64,000 nucleotides of DNA, from the NCBI RefSeq assembly GCF_016805985.1, contig NZ_CP017661.1, positions 1,116,001 to 1,180,000 of the forward strand. Direction: 5' to 3'. Positions 17,574 through 27,819 of this stretch are shown in pieces. The notes below the pieces were generated by a model. It ran no database searches and had not been told where the DNA came from. It worked only from the letters and a program-made list of their open reading frames with translations. The stretch is from Microbacterium sp. JZ31 (lineage in GTDB: Bacteria > Actinomycetota > Actinomycetes > Actinomycetales > Microbacteriaceae). Both the position numbers and the translations under genes were made by a program. The first letter of the stretch is position 1. Each line of letters starts with the position of its first letter.

Positions 17574-18158
17574 GTGAGCTTCGCTGAGACACCCGTCCTC
17601 GAGAACGACGTCGTGCGGCTGGAGCCGCTGTCGCACGACCATCGCGACGACCTCGCCGAGGCCGTGGGCGATCTGTGGCGCACCTGGTACACGCGCATCC
17701 CGTCGCCCGAGCAGATGGGCGACGAGATCGACCGCCGTCTCGCGCGGCAGGCCGCGGGTGCGCTCGCGCCGTGGGCGGTCGTCGACGCGCGCACGGACCG
17801 CGCCGTCGGCATGACGACCTACCTCAACCTCGACGAGGCCAATCGCCGCCTCGAGGTCGGCTCCACCTGGCTCGGCCGCGTCGCGCAGGGCGCCGGCATC
17901 AATCCGGCCGCCAAGCTGCTGCTGCTCGAGCGCGCATTCGACGTGCTCGGCTGCATCGCCGTCGAGCTGCGCACGCACTGGCACAATCACCAGTCGCGCG
18001 CGGCGATCGAGCGCCTCGGGGCCAAGCAGGACGGTGTGCTGCGCAGCCACACGATCATGCCGGACGGCATTGCGCGCGACACCGTGGTGTTCTCGATCCT
18101 GAGCACCGAGTGGGCCGCGGTGCGCGCGGGCCTCGCGCACCGGATCGCGGCGCGCTGA
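17574..18158 (+). CDS. GNAT-family N-acetyltransferase (RimJ/RimL-like)
   Basis: This 194-residue protein has the GNAT fold of the ribosomal-protein acetyltransferase type. RLEPLSHDHRDDL opens it, GSTWLGRVAQGAGINPAAKLL forms the acetyl-CoA binding turn (about 98-118), and VELRTHWHNHQSRAAIERLGA (about 135-155) is the conserved asparagine helix. The substrate cannot be predicted. GTG at 17574 fits the leaderless rule. The gene faces the CPBP protein gene, with only 15 nt between their ends. Confidence 0.8.
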   Translation: MSFAETPVLENDVVRLEPLSHDHRDDLAEAVGDLWRTWYTRIPSPEQMGDEIDRRLARQAAGALAPWAVVDARTDRAVGMTTYLNLDEANRRLEVGSTWLGRVAQGAGINPAAKLLLLERAFDVLGCIAVELRTHWHNHQSRAAIERLGAKQDGVLRSHTIMPDGIARDTVVFSILSTEWAAVRAGLAHRIAAR

Positions 18159-18173
18159 GCACCGGCAGCCGGG

Positions 18174-18959
18174 TCAGAACAGATCGGGCAGAAGGGTCGC
18201 CGCGAGCGGGTAGCCGACGAACGCGATGACGTCGATCACGGTGTGCGCGACGACGAACGGCATGAGCCGGCCCCAGCGCCGGTAGCACCATCCGAACACC
18301 AGACCCATGGCGATGTTGCCGACGATCGCGCCCCAGCCCTGATACGCGTGATAGGCGCCGCGCAGGATGGCGGCGCTCACGATGATCCGCCACGGTCCCC
18401 ACCCGAGGCGTGAGAGCCGGTCGCCGAGGTAGCCGAGCACGATGACCTCCTCGACGAGTCCCGCGCGCAGGGCCGACAGCACGAGCAGCGGCACGGTCCA
18501 CAGGTCGAGCGCGCCGGGGGAGGCCTCGACCTCGACCGTCACGCCGATCGCGCGCCCGGCCGCGTAGAGCGCGAGGCCCGGGATCCCGATGGCCGCGACC
18601 AGGGCGATCCCGCGGCCGGCGTCGCCGCCGAAGCGCGAGAAGTCCAGGCCCAGGCGCCGCAGCGCGCTGCGGCCCGGCTCCCACAGCAGGAACAGCACGA
18701 GCGCCACCAGGGCGAGGTCGAACGCCACGTCGAGCACGCGATACAGGACGTCCCACACCACAGCGGCGTCGAGCGGAGTGTTGAGCTGCGCCGACTGCTC
18801 GGACAGCGGCACGGGCTCGAACAGACGGCGGACGAGGGAGAGCACGGCGTAGAGCGCCGACTGGCCGACGGTGATCGCCAGCACGAGCACGATCTCGATG
18901 CGCACGCGCGTCCGCGCGGAGGCGTCGACCGGGCTCGGAAACGGATCGCTCTGGGGCAC
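18174..18959 (-). CDS. CPBP-family intramembrane metalloprotease-like protein
   Basis: With the GTG at 18959 this is a 261-residue protein with about seven membrane segments. The CPBP/Abi motifs are present: a di-glutamate VEEVIVLGYL (about 170-180) in which the usual motif-1 arginine is replaced, the histidine motif RGAYHAYQG, and HTVIDV near the end. Related proteins include CAAX prenyl proteases and bacteriocin self-immunity proteins, but no substrate or bacteriocin gene is adjacent. An in-frame start at 19031 would add 24 residues. I prefer the shorter form because CAGTCT lies 6 nt upstream of it and an 18-bp palindrome then falls in its promoter. Confidence 0.75.
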   Translation of the reverse strand: MPQSDPFPSPVDASARTRVRIEIVLVLAITVGQSALYAVLSLVRRLFEPVPLSEQSAQLNTPLDAAVVWDVLYRVLDVAFDLALVALVLFLLWEPGRSALRRLGLDFSRFGGDAGRGIALVAAIGIPGLALYAAGRAIGVTVEVEASPGALDLWTVPLLVLSALRAGLVEEVIVLGYLGDRLSRLGWGPWRIIVSAAILRGAYHAYQGWGAIVGNIAMGLVFGWCYRRWGRLMPFVVAHTVIDVIAFVGYPLAATLLPDLF

Positions 18960-18983
18960 CCGGCAAGACTGCCACACGACCAT

Positions 18984-19001
18984 ATGCCCGGATCCGGGCA
19001 T
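18984..19001. promoter_or_regulatory. 18-bp perfect palindrome, candidate operator
   Basis: ATGCCCGGATCCGGGCAT reads the same on both strands. It sits 25-42 bp upstream of the preferred GTG of the CPBP gene, where a -35 would lie. The binding protein is unknown. Confidence 0.45.
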
Positions 19002-19077
19002 GAATTCGTCGATCCCCGTCAGATTGCCCAATCACGTGCGCCCGCTGTAAAGGGTATGTAACGGTTCTGCGCAACAT

Positions 19078-19106
19078 TTGGGTCAGTCCGCTGCTCGGCT
19101 TAGGGT
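19078..19106 (+). promoter_or_regulatory. promoter of the peptide-binding lipoprotein
   Basis: TTGGGT (19078-19083), a 17-nt spacer and TAGGGT (19101-19106) precede the AGGAGG ribosome site at 19161-19166, giving a leader of about 60 nt. Confidence 0.5.
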
Positions 19107-19173
19107 GATCGCTATCGCCCACGCGTCTACCCGGCCCTGGGCACCTACCCACCCTTCCCCAGGAGGAACCTCA

Positions 19174-20820
19174 GTGAAGCGCAACAAGATCGCCCTGGCG
19201 GGCATCACGCTGCTCGGCGCGAGCAGCATCGTGCTCGCCGGCTGCGCGAGCGGCGGCGGCGAGACCGGCGGCAGCGAGAGCCCCGCCGAGGGCTCGTCGA
19301 CGGCCGTCATCACCACCAACGGCAACGAGCCCCAGAACCCGCTGCTGCCCGCCATGACCAACGAGGTCGGCGGCGGCAAGATCCTCGACTCGATCTTCGC
19401 CGGCCTGATCTCGTACGAGGCCGACGGCTCGGTCGTCAACGACGTCGCCGAGAACATCACCACCGACTCGCCGACCCAGCTCACGGTGAAGATCAAGGAA
19501 GGCCTCACGTTCTCGGACGGCGAAGAGGTCACGGCCGACAACTTCATCAAGGCGTGGAACTACGCCGCTCAGGCGGAGAGCGCGCACAACGCGGGCTACT
19601 TCTTCGAGGACATCGAGGGCTTCGTCGCCGAGGGCGACGTGTACGGTGCCGAGGGTGACCTCACCGGCCTCAAGCAGGTCGACGACTACACCTTCACGAT
19701 CACGCTGAACAAGCCGGCCTCCGACTTCGCGCAGCGCCTCGGCTACTCGGCCTTCTACCCGCTCCCGGACGTCGCGTTCGAGGACATGGAGGCGTTCGGC
19801 GAGAGCCCGATCGGCAACGGCCCGTACATGCTCGACGGCGAGGGCGCCTGGCAGCACGACGTGCGGATCGACCTCACGGTCAACCCCGACTACGACGGCC
19901 CCCGCAAGGCCGTCAACGGCGGCCTGGACATCGTCTTCTACGCGACGCAGGAAGCGGCCTACGCCGACCTGCTCTCGGGCAACGTCGACGTGATCGACGC
20001 CATCCCGGACGCCAACCTGGAGACGTACGAGTCCGACCTGGGCGACCGCTTCGTCAACCAGCCGGCCGCGGTCTTCCAGTCGGTGACGATCCCCGAGTGG
20101 CTGCCCGGCTTCGCGACCGACGAGGAGGGGCGCCTCCGCCGCGCCGCGATCTCGCACTCGATCAACCGCGAGGAGATCACGGACGTCGTGTTCAAGGGCA
20201 CGCGCACGCCGGCGACCGACTACACCTCGCCGGTCATCGACGGCTGGAGCGACTCGGTCCCCGGCAACGAGGTCCTCGACTACGACCCCGAGCTCGCCAA
20301 GGAGCTGTGGGCCGAGGCCGACGCCATCAACCCGTACGAGGGCGAGTTCACCATCGCCTACAACGCGGACGGCGCTCACCAGACCTGGGTCGACGCGGTC
20401 GCCAACTCGATCTCGAACACGCTGGGCATCGACGCGGTGGGCGAGCCGTTCCCGGACTTCGCCACGTACCTCGACGCGCGTGACAACGAGCAGGTCGGTG
20501 CGTTCCGCGCCGGTTGGCAGGCCGACTACCCGGGTCTGTACAACTTCCTCGGCCCGCTCTACGCGACCGGTGCCGGCTCGAACGACGGCAAGTACTCGAG
20601 CGAGGAGTTCGACTCGCTGATCGCCGAGGGCATCAGCGCGACGAACCCCGAGGACGCCAACGCCAAGTTCCAGGAGGCGCAGACGGTGCTCTTCACCGAC
20701 CTGCCCTCGATCCCGCTGTGGTACCAGAACGTCACGGGCGGCTGGGCCGAGGGCGTGGAGAACGTCGAGTTCGGCTGGAACTCGGTGCCGCTGTTCCACC
20801 AGATCACCAAGGCGGAGTAA
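19174..20820 (+). CDS. peptide ABC transporter substrate-binding lipoprotein (SBP family 5)
   Basis: This 548-residue extracytoplasmic binding protein begins with a lipoprotein signal peptide ending in the lipobox LAGC, followed by a Gly/Ser-rich linker. The family 5 pattern includes NPLLPAMTNEVGGGKILDSIFAGLI, the block LTVKIKEGLTFSDGEEVTADNF and a C-terminal ATNPEDANAKFQEAQ...IPLWY region. It should capture oligopeptides for the permeases and ATPase encoded downstream. GTG at 19174 follows AGGAGG with 7-nt spacing. A strong hairpin separates it from the next gene, which would let the binding protein be made in excess. Confidence 0.92.
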   Translation: MKRNKIALAGITLLGASSIVLAGCASGGGETGGSESPAEGSSTAVITTNGNEPQNPLLPAMTNEVGGGKILDSIFAGLISYEADGSVVNDVAENITTDSPTQLTVKIKEGLTFSDGEEVTADNFIKAWNYAAQAESAHNAGYFFEDIEGFVAEGDVYGAEGDLTGLKQVDDYTFTITLNKPASDFAQRLGYSAFYPLPDVAFEDMEAFGESPIGNGPYMLDGEGAWQHDVRIDLTVNPDYDGPRKAVNGGLDIVFYATQEAAYADLLSGNVDVIDAIPDANLETYESDLGDRFVNQPAAVFQSVTIPEWLPGFATDEEGRLRRAAISHSINREEITDVVFKGTRTPATDYTSPVIDGWSDSVPGNEVLDYDPELAKELWAEADAINPYEGEFTIAYNADGAHQTWVDAVANSISNTLGIDAVGEPFPDFATYLDARDNEQVGAFRAGWQADYPGLYNFLGPLYATGAGSNDGKYSSEEFDSLIAEGISATNPEDANAKFQEAQTVLFTDLPSIPLWYQNVTGGWAEGVENVEFGWNSVPLFHQITKAE

Positions 20821-20845
20821 GACACCCGGGGAGCATGTCTCCCAG

Positions 20846-20881
20846 CCGCGGGGCGGTGGCGTTCGCGTCACCGCCCCGCGG
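20846..20881 (+). terminator. hairpin between binding protein and permease genes
   Basis: A perfect 13-bp GC-rich stem (20846-20858 with 20869-20881) with a 10-nt loop lies 25 nt after the stop. It can act as a partial terminator or as a 3' mRNA stabiliser. No clear second promoter is seen in the following 150 nt. Confidence 0.65.
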
Positions 20882-21033
20882 TGCATCACGCGCTTTCGCT
20901 TCACCTTTCTCTCAGCAACCGAGGGTGAGGATGAAAGCATCGAGGGCACTCGCTGCGTGGCGAGGCCCTTTTCTCTGCGCGCACCCGACGCGTTCGACCT
21001 CCAGGTCGAGATTTCCCCGGAAGGAGGGGGAGG

Positions 21034-21963
21034 ATGGCCACCTACATCCTCAGACGGATCCTGCAGGTGATCCCCGTGTTCATCGGCGCCACAGCGCTGA
21101 TCTACTTCATGGTGTTCGGCATGCCCGGCGACCCGATCGCGGCACTGTTCGGAGACCGACAGCCCCCGCAGGCCGTGATCGACCAGATCAGGGCCCGCTA
21201 CATGCTCGACCAGCCGCTCATCGTCCAGTACCTGCACTACCTCGGCGGCATCCTGCGCTTCGACTTCGGCACGACGTTCTCCGGCCAGAGCGTGATCGAG
21301 GTCCTCGGGCGCACCTTCCCGGTGACGCTGCGCCTGGCCGTGATGGCCATCCTGATCTCGTTCGTGCTCTCGATCGTGATCGGCGCCACGTCGGCGCTGC
21401 TGAAGGGGTCCTGGTACGACCACTTCCAGCTCGTCCTGGCGCTGGTGTTCATCGCCGTGCCGATCTTCGTGCTCGCGTTCCTCGCGCAGTACTTCCTCGG
21501 GGTGCAGCTCGCGTGGTTCAAGCCGACCGTCGGCGGGCAGAACGACTGGGGTGACCTGTGGCTCCCGGCGATCGTGCTCGGCTTCAGCGTGTACGCCGCC
21601 AGCATGCGCCTGACCCGCTCGTCGATGATCGAGTCGCTCGGTCAGGACTGGGTGCGCACGGCCTACTCGAAGGGCCTCTCGCGCGGTCGCGTCGTCCCCG
21701 TGCACGTGCTGCGCAACTCGCTCATCCCGATGGTGACCGACATCGCGACCAACTTCGGCATCCTGATGGTCGGCGCCACCGTGACCGAGGGCATCTTCAA
21801 CGTGCCCGGCGTCGGCGCCACGCTCTACAACGCGATCATCCGCCACGAGACGCCCACCGTCGTCTCGTTCGTGACCGTCTTCGTGGTCGTGTACGTGCTC
21901 GTCAACCTGGTCGTCGACCTTCTCTACGGCCTGCTCGACCCGAGGATCCGCTATGTCAAGTAA
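21034..21963 (+). CDS. peptide ABC transporter permease, DppB/OppB type
   Basis: This 309-residue inner-membrane subunit has six predicted helices. MATYILRRILQVIPVFIGAT at the N-terminus is typical of OppB-type permeases. The ATPase-contact (EAA) loop is RTAYSKGLSRGRVVPVHVLRNSLIP, about residues 205-232. A strong AAGGAGG site precedes the ATG. Its end overlaps the second permease gene by 11 bases. It pairs with the next product to form the translocation channel. Confidence 0.92.
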   Translation: MATYILRRILQVIPVFIGATALIYFMVFGMPGDPIAALFGDRQPPQAVIDQIRARYMLDQPLIVQYLHYLGGILRFDFGTTFSGQSVIEVLGRTFPVTLRLAVMAILISFVLSIVIGATSALLKGSWYDHFQLVLALVFIAVPIFVLAFLAQYFLGVQLAWFKPTVGGQNDWGDLWLPAIVLGFSVYAASMRLTRSSMIESLGQDWVRTAYSKGLSRGRVVPVHVLRNSLIPMVTDIATNFGILMVGATVTEGIFNVPGVGATLYNAIIRHETPTVVSFVTVFVVVYVLVNLVVDLLYGLLDPRIRYVK

Positions 21964-22891
21964 CGCAACGCACTACGTCGCGCCGGTCAAGGCCGACGTC
22001 GTCGTCGACGCCGTCCGGCTGAGCGAGAAGAAGAGCAACCTCTGGCTCGACGCGTGGCGGGACCTGCGCCGCCGCCCCCTGTTCTGGGTCTCGATCGTCC
22101 TGTGCGTCCTGATCGTGTTCGTGTCGCTGTGGCCGTCGCTGTTCACCTCCGTACCGCCGTCCGGCCAGGGAGCCTGCTTCCTGAACAAGTCGAACGCGGG
22201 TCCGGAGGCCGGGCACCCGCTGGGCTTCACCAACCTGGGCTGCGACGTGTGGTCGCGCCTGGTGTACGGCGCGCGCGTGTCGATGGCGGTCGGTCTCATG
22301 GCCACGATCATCGGCACCGTGATCGGCGTGGTCATGGGCGCCCTGGCCGCCTTCTACGGGGGCTTCCTCGACTCGCTGCTCTCGCGCGTCGGCGACATCT
22401 TCTTCACGATCCCCTACATCGTCGCGGCGGTCGTCGTGATGACGGTGGTGCCGCGCGAGCTCCGCAACGAGTTCGTGCTCGCGTTCGCGATCGGCGGCTT
22501 CTCGTGGGCGAGCACGGCGCGCATCATGCGTGCCGAGGTGCTGCGCGTGAAGCAGGCCGACTTCGTGATGGCGTCGATCTCGCTCGGCCTGTCGCGGTTC
22601 AAGACGCTCGTCGTGCACGTGCTGCCGAACGCCATGGCGCCGGTCATCGTGGTCGCGACCATCGGTCTCGGTCAGGCGATCGTGGCGGAGGCCACGCTGT
22701 CGTTCCTCGGTGTCGGCCTGGGCGGCGTCTCGTGGGGTGCGGACATCAGCCAGGCGCAGACGTCGATCCGCACCTCGCCCATGGCGCTGTTCTGGCCGTC
22801 GCTCGCGCTGACGATCACCGTGCTCGCGTTCGTCACGCTCGGCGAGCTGCTGCGCGACGCGGTCGACCCGAAGGCGAGGGCCCAGCGATGA
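21953..22891 (+). CDS. peptide ABC transporter permease, DppC/OppC type
   Basis: This 312-residue permease has the OppC-type N-terminal extension (SLWLDAWRDLRRRPLFW) before the first helix. A periplasmic loop with HPLGFTNLGCDVWSRLVYGARVS follows. The EAA loop MASISLGLSRFKTLVVHVLPNAMAP lies near 205-230. Four bases overlap with the ATPase gene (ATGA). It is predicted to heterodimerise with the preceding permease. Confidence 0.92.
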   Translation: MSSNATHYVAPVKADVVVDAVRLSEKKSNLWLDAWRDLRRRPLFWVSIVLCVLIVFVSLWPSLFTSVPPSGQGACFLNKSNAGPEAGHPLGFTNLGCDVWSRLVYGARVSMAVGLMATIIGTVIGVVMGALAAFYGGFLDSLLSRVGDIFFTIPYIVAAVVVMTVVPRELRNEFVLAFAIGGFSWASTARIMRAEVLRVKQADFVMASISLGLSRFKTLVVHVLPNAMAPVIVVATIGLGQAIVAEATLSFLGVGLGGVSWGADISQAQTSIRTSPMALFWPSLALTITVLAFVTLGELLRDAVDPKARAQR

Positions 22892-24606
22892 GCGCATCCG
22901 ATGTCTCGATGACGCGTGCCGACCTGCGCGCGGCCGCGAAGGAGAATCCCGTGTCCGAGCCGCTTCTGAAGATCCGCGGGCTGAAGGTCTCCTTCGGCAC
23001 CGGCAAGAACGCGCGCCAGGTGCTGCACGGCGTCGACCTGGACGTCTTCCCCGGTGAGACCGTGGCGATCGTGGGCGAGTCGGGCTCCGGCAAGTCGACG
23101 ACGGCAGCCGCCGTGATCGATCTGCTCCCCGGCACCGGCAAGGTGACGGAGGGTGAGATCACCCTCGACGGCGTCGACCTGACCGGCGCGAGCCGGCGCG
23201 AGATGGAGTCGATCCGCGGTCGCGAGATCGGCTACGTCCCGCAGGACCCGATGTCGAACCTCAACCCCGTGTGGTCGATCGGCTTCCAGGTCGAGGAGGC
23301 GGTCCGTGCCAACGGACTCGCCAGCGGCCGCAGGGAGGTCCGCGCCCGCGCGATCGAGGTGCTCAAGCAGGCCGGTCTCGCGGACGCCGAGCGCCGCCTG
23401 CACCAGTTCCCGCACCAGTTCTCGGGCGGCATGCGCCAGCGCGCCCTGATCGGCATCGGCCTCGCCGCCGACCCGAAGCTGCTGATCGCCGACGAGCCCA
23501 CGAGTGCGCTGGACGTCACCGTGCAGCGCGTCATCCTGGATCACCTCGCCTCGCTCACGCGCGACAAGGGCACCTCCGTGCTCTTCATCACGCACGACCT
23601 CGGCCTCGCGGCCGATCGCGCTGACCGCATCATCGTGATGAACCAGGGCGAGATCGTCGAGGCCGGTCCGAGCCGCACGATCCTCGAGAACCCGCAGCAC
23701 CCCTACACGCAGCGACTCGTCGCGGCGGCGCCGAGCCTGGCGTCGCAGCGCATCCAGGCGGTTGCGGAGGAGCGCGGCGTCGAGCACCTCGACGAGGTCG
23801 CCGACGCCCACCCGGTGGTCGAGGTGCGCGACCTCGTGAAGGAGTACCGGATCCGCAAGGGCGGCTTCCGCAGCGAGCCCTTCCGCGCGGTCGACGGCGT
23901 CTCGTTCCAGATCCCGCGCGGCAAGACGCTCGCGCTGGTGGGGGAGTCCGGATCGGGCAAGTCCACCGTCGCGAAGATGGTGCTGCAGCTCGAGACGGTC
24001 ACGAGCGGCCAGATCCTGATCGACGGCAAGGACACGTCGACCATGAGCCGCAAGGACGTGTTCGACCTCCGCAGCCGGATGCAGCCCGTGTTCCAGGACC
24101 CGTACGGGTCGCTCGATCCGCTCCGCAGCATCGGCCACCTGATCGCCGAGCCGCTCAAGGTGCACGGCTGGGGCGACGAGAAGGCGCGCCAGGAGCGCGT
24201 GTTCGAGCTGCTGGAGCAGGTGTCGCTGCCGCGAGAGCTCGCGTGGCGCTACCCGAACGAGCTCTCGGGCGGCCAGCGGCAGCGCATCGCGATCGGGCGT
24301 GCGCTGGCGCTCAAGCCGTCGATCGTCGTGCTCGACGAGGCCGTCTCGGCGCTCGACGTGCTCGTGCAGGACCAGATCCTGAAGCTCCTCGCCGAGCTCC
24401 AGGCCGAGCTGGGCCTGACGTACCTGTTCATCACGCACGACCTCGCCGTCGTGCGCGTCGCGGCCGACCTGGTGTGCGTCATGGAGCAGGGCCGCCTGGT
24501 CGAGCAGGGAACCGTCGACGAGATCTTCGCGTCGCCGCAGCAGGCCTACACGCAGCGCCTGCTCGACGCGATCCCGGGCGCCTCGGTGAATCTGGCCGGC
24601 CACTGA
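22888..24606 (+). CDS. peptide ABC transporter ATPase, fused DppD-DppF type
   Basis: This 572-residue protein carries two complete ATP-binding domains. The first has Walker A GESGSGKST at 63-71, signature FSGGMRQRA and Walker B LLIADEPTSALD. The second has Walker A GESGSGKST at about 352-360, signature LSGGQRQRI and Walker B IVVLDEAVSALD. The C-terminal oligopeptide-transporter ATP-binding extension HPYTQRLVAAAPSL appears after the first domain and QQAYTQRLLDAIPG after the second. One chain thus supplies both motor halves of the importer. It is translationally coupled to the permease upstream. Confidence 0.93.
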   Translation: MSASDVSMTRADLRAAAKENPVSEPLLKIRGLKVSFGTGKNARQVLHGVDLDVFPGETVAIVGESGSGKSTTAAAVIDLLPGTGKVTEGEITLDGVDLTGASRREMESIRGREIGYVPQDPMSNLNPVWSIGFQVEEAVRANGLASGRREVRARAIEVLKQAGLADAERRLHQFPHQFSGGMRQRALIGIGLAADPKLLIADEPTSALDVTVQRVILDHLASLTRDKGTSVLFITHDLGLAADRADRIIVMNQGEIVEAGPSRTILENPQHPYTQRLVAAAPSLASQRIQAVAEERGVEHLDEVADAHPVVEVRDLVKEYRIRKGGFRSEPFRAVDGVSFQIPRGKTLALVGESGSGKSTVAKMVLQLETVTSGQILIDGKDTSTMSRKDVFDLRSRMQPVFQDPYGSLDPLRSIGHLIAEPLKVHGWGDEKARQERVFELLEQVSLPRELAWRYPNELSGGQRQRIAIGRALALKPSIVVLDEAVSALDVLVQDQILKLLAELQAELGLTYLFITHDLAVVRVAADLVCVMEQGRLVEQGTVDEIFASPQQAYTQRLLDAIPGASVNLAGH

Positions 24607-24607
24607 G

Positions 24608-25159
24608 GTGACCGGTCGTCGCGTCCTCCGCCCGGCCACGGGCACGTTCTGGCTCGTGGCCGTGGCGGTGGTCGTGCTGTTCCTGCTCGGCGACGTCGTG
24701 GTGCGGGGGAGCTGGGGTCAGGCGCTGCTGATCGCGCCGTGGCTGCTCATCCCCGTGTGGTTCGTGTACGTCTTCCTCTACGCCCCGCACCTGGAGCTGG
24801 ATGAGGAGCGCGTGCGCGTGCACAACGTGCTGCGGACGATCTCGCTGCCCTGGTCGACGGTCGACGACATCGCGATGCGCTGGCAGCTGGAGTTCCACCT
24901 CACGGCGGACGCGGCGGCGACGGGCCCCGGCGGTCGCAAGGGCGTCGTCGAGGCCTGGTCGTTCTCCCGTCGCTGGGGAGGCACCGGGCGCCGGCGCACC
25001 GACGACACCGAGGTCACGCTCGACGTCATGCGCGGCCTGCACGCATCGGTCGGCCGCCAGCCCGATGCGCGTCCCACGGTCTCGTGGGACATCCCGTCTC
25101 TCGTCGCCGCCGCGGTCATCGCCGTGGCGTGCGTCGCGTCTGTCACCATCGCCGGCTGA
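24608..25159 (+). CDS. PH-domain membrane protein of unknown function
   Basis: This 183-residue protein has two N-terminal helices (about 14-60), a bacterial PH-like region (about 62-110, LELDEERVRVHNVLRTISLPWSTVDDIAMR) and a single C-terminal helix (about 162-180). Its GTG start follows the ATPase stop by one base, so it is co-transcribed with the peptide importer. No motif links it to transport. Similar small PH-domain proteins are widespread in actinobacteria, with unknown roles. Confidence 0.7.
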   Translation: MTGRRVLRPATGTFWLVAVAVVVLFLLGDVVVRGSWGQALLIAPWLLIPVWFVYVFLYAPHLELDEERVRVHNVLRTISLPWSTVDDIAMRWQLEFHLTADAAATGPGGRKGVVEAWSFSRRWGGTGRRRTDDTEVTLDVMRGLHASVGRQPDARPTVSWDIPSLVAAAVIAVACVASVTIAG

Positions 25160-25211
25160 CCCGGCAGGCTCGGCTACGGCCACCGTTCAGGCCCCGGATC
25201 GCGGCCCGCGA

Positions 25212-25217
25212 TAGTAT
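25212..25217 (+). promoter_or_regulatory. candidate -10 for typA
   Basis: TAGTAT lies 59 nt before the ATG. The leader carries AAGGA at 25265-25269 as ribosome site. No clear -35. Confidence 0.35.
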
Positions 25218-25275
25218 CGAGAGGCTCGGCTCCGGGCCTTCGACTTCTCCCGCCTTCTCCAGCTAAGGATCTTTC

Positions 25276-27189
<1,914 letters not shown>

Positions 27190-27202
27190 TCCGTGTGATC
27201 GC

Positions 27203-27234
27203 GAACGGCCGGATGGTTCGCCATCCGGCCGTTC
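27203..27234. terminator. bidirectional terminator between typA and tetR
   Basis: A perfect 14-bp stem (27203-27216 with 27221-27234) is closed by a UUCG tetraloop, between two convergent genes. Confidence 0.85.
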
Positions 27235-27240
27235 CGCGTC

Positions 27241-27801
27241 TCACCGGCCGTCGATCAGCGCCCGAGCGATCCGTCGCGCGGCGTCCGAGCGACGGTGCGC
27301 GTCGCGCAGCCGCATGGCGAGCTCCCCGGTGACGAGGAGCAGGATGTCGTCGGCGAGCCGCGCCGCCTCGTCGCCCGCGAGCGGACGGGCGAACGCGGTG
27401 AGCCGATCGCGGAAGCCGTCCGTGTCCGCCTGCACGGCCGCGGCGACCTCGGCCGGAGGATCGGCGTACTCGGCCGCGGTGCCGAGGAACGCGCACCACC
27501 GGGCACCGTCCGCGCGCTCGCGGAAATCGTCGAGCGCGTCGAACACGGCGAGCAGGCGACCGGCGGCGGAATCGGCCCGCTCGACGGCGCGATCCCAGGT
27601 CTCCACCCACGCGCGCTGCCGGCGCTCGAGTGCCGCGGCCAGCAGCGCCTCCTTGCTGGCGTAGCCGCGGTACAGCGTGGCGGCGGACACGCCGGCGCGC
27701 TCGGTGATGGCGTCGATCGGCGTGGCGACGATGCCGCGCGAGAACAGCAGCTCGTCGGCGGCGTCCAGCAGCTTCTGCTCGGTGCGAGCCCGGATCCCCA
27801 T
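27241..27801 (-). CDS. TetR/AcrR-family repressor
   Basis: This 186-residue protein begins with the TetR DNA-binding domain: TEQKLLDAADELLFSRGIVATPIDAITERAGVSAATLYRGYASKEALL (about 7-55). The ligand domain is all-helical and not diagnostic. ATG at 27801 is 18 bp from the start of a divergent MFS gene, so it probably represses that gene and itself. TAGGGT lies 6 nt upstream, predicting a leaderless mRNA whose promoter core overlaps that of the MFS gene. Confidence 0.88.
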   Translation of the reverse strand: MGIRARTEQKLLDAADELLFSRGIVATPIDAITERAGVSAATLYRGYASKEALLAAALERRQRAWVETWDRAVERADSAAGRLLAVFDALDDFRERADGARWCAFLGTAAEYADPPAEVAAAVQADTDGFRDRLTAFARPLAGDEAARLADDILLLVTGELAMRLRDAHRRSDAARRIARALIDGR

Positions 27802-27806
27802 GCCGG

Positions 27807-27813
27807 TACCCTA
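27807..27813. promoter_or_regulatory. overlapping divergent -10 elements of tetR and MFS genes
   Basis: The 7-bp TACCCTA gives TACCCT on the plus strand (7 nt before the MFS ATG) and TAGGGT on the minus strand (6 nt before the tetR ATG). The two promoters share five base pairs of core. Confidence 0.55.
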
Positions 27814-27819
27814 AGCGGG

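Noticed and set aside
18174..19031. Bacteriocin immunity protein
   Set aside because: CPBP proteins sometimes serve this role, but no bacteriocin or export genes are near.
19171..21846. 891-codon minus-strand open frame across the peptide importer genes
   Set aside because: Repetitive Val/Arg/Asp/Glu-rich translation with no recognisable fold. The plus strand there holds a lipoprotein and permease with clear motifs and ribosome sites.
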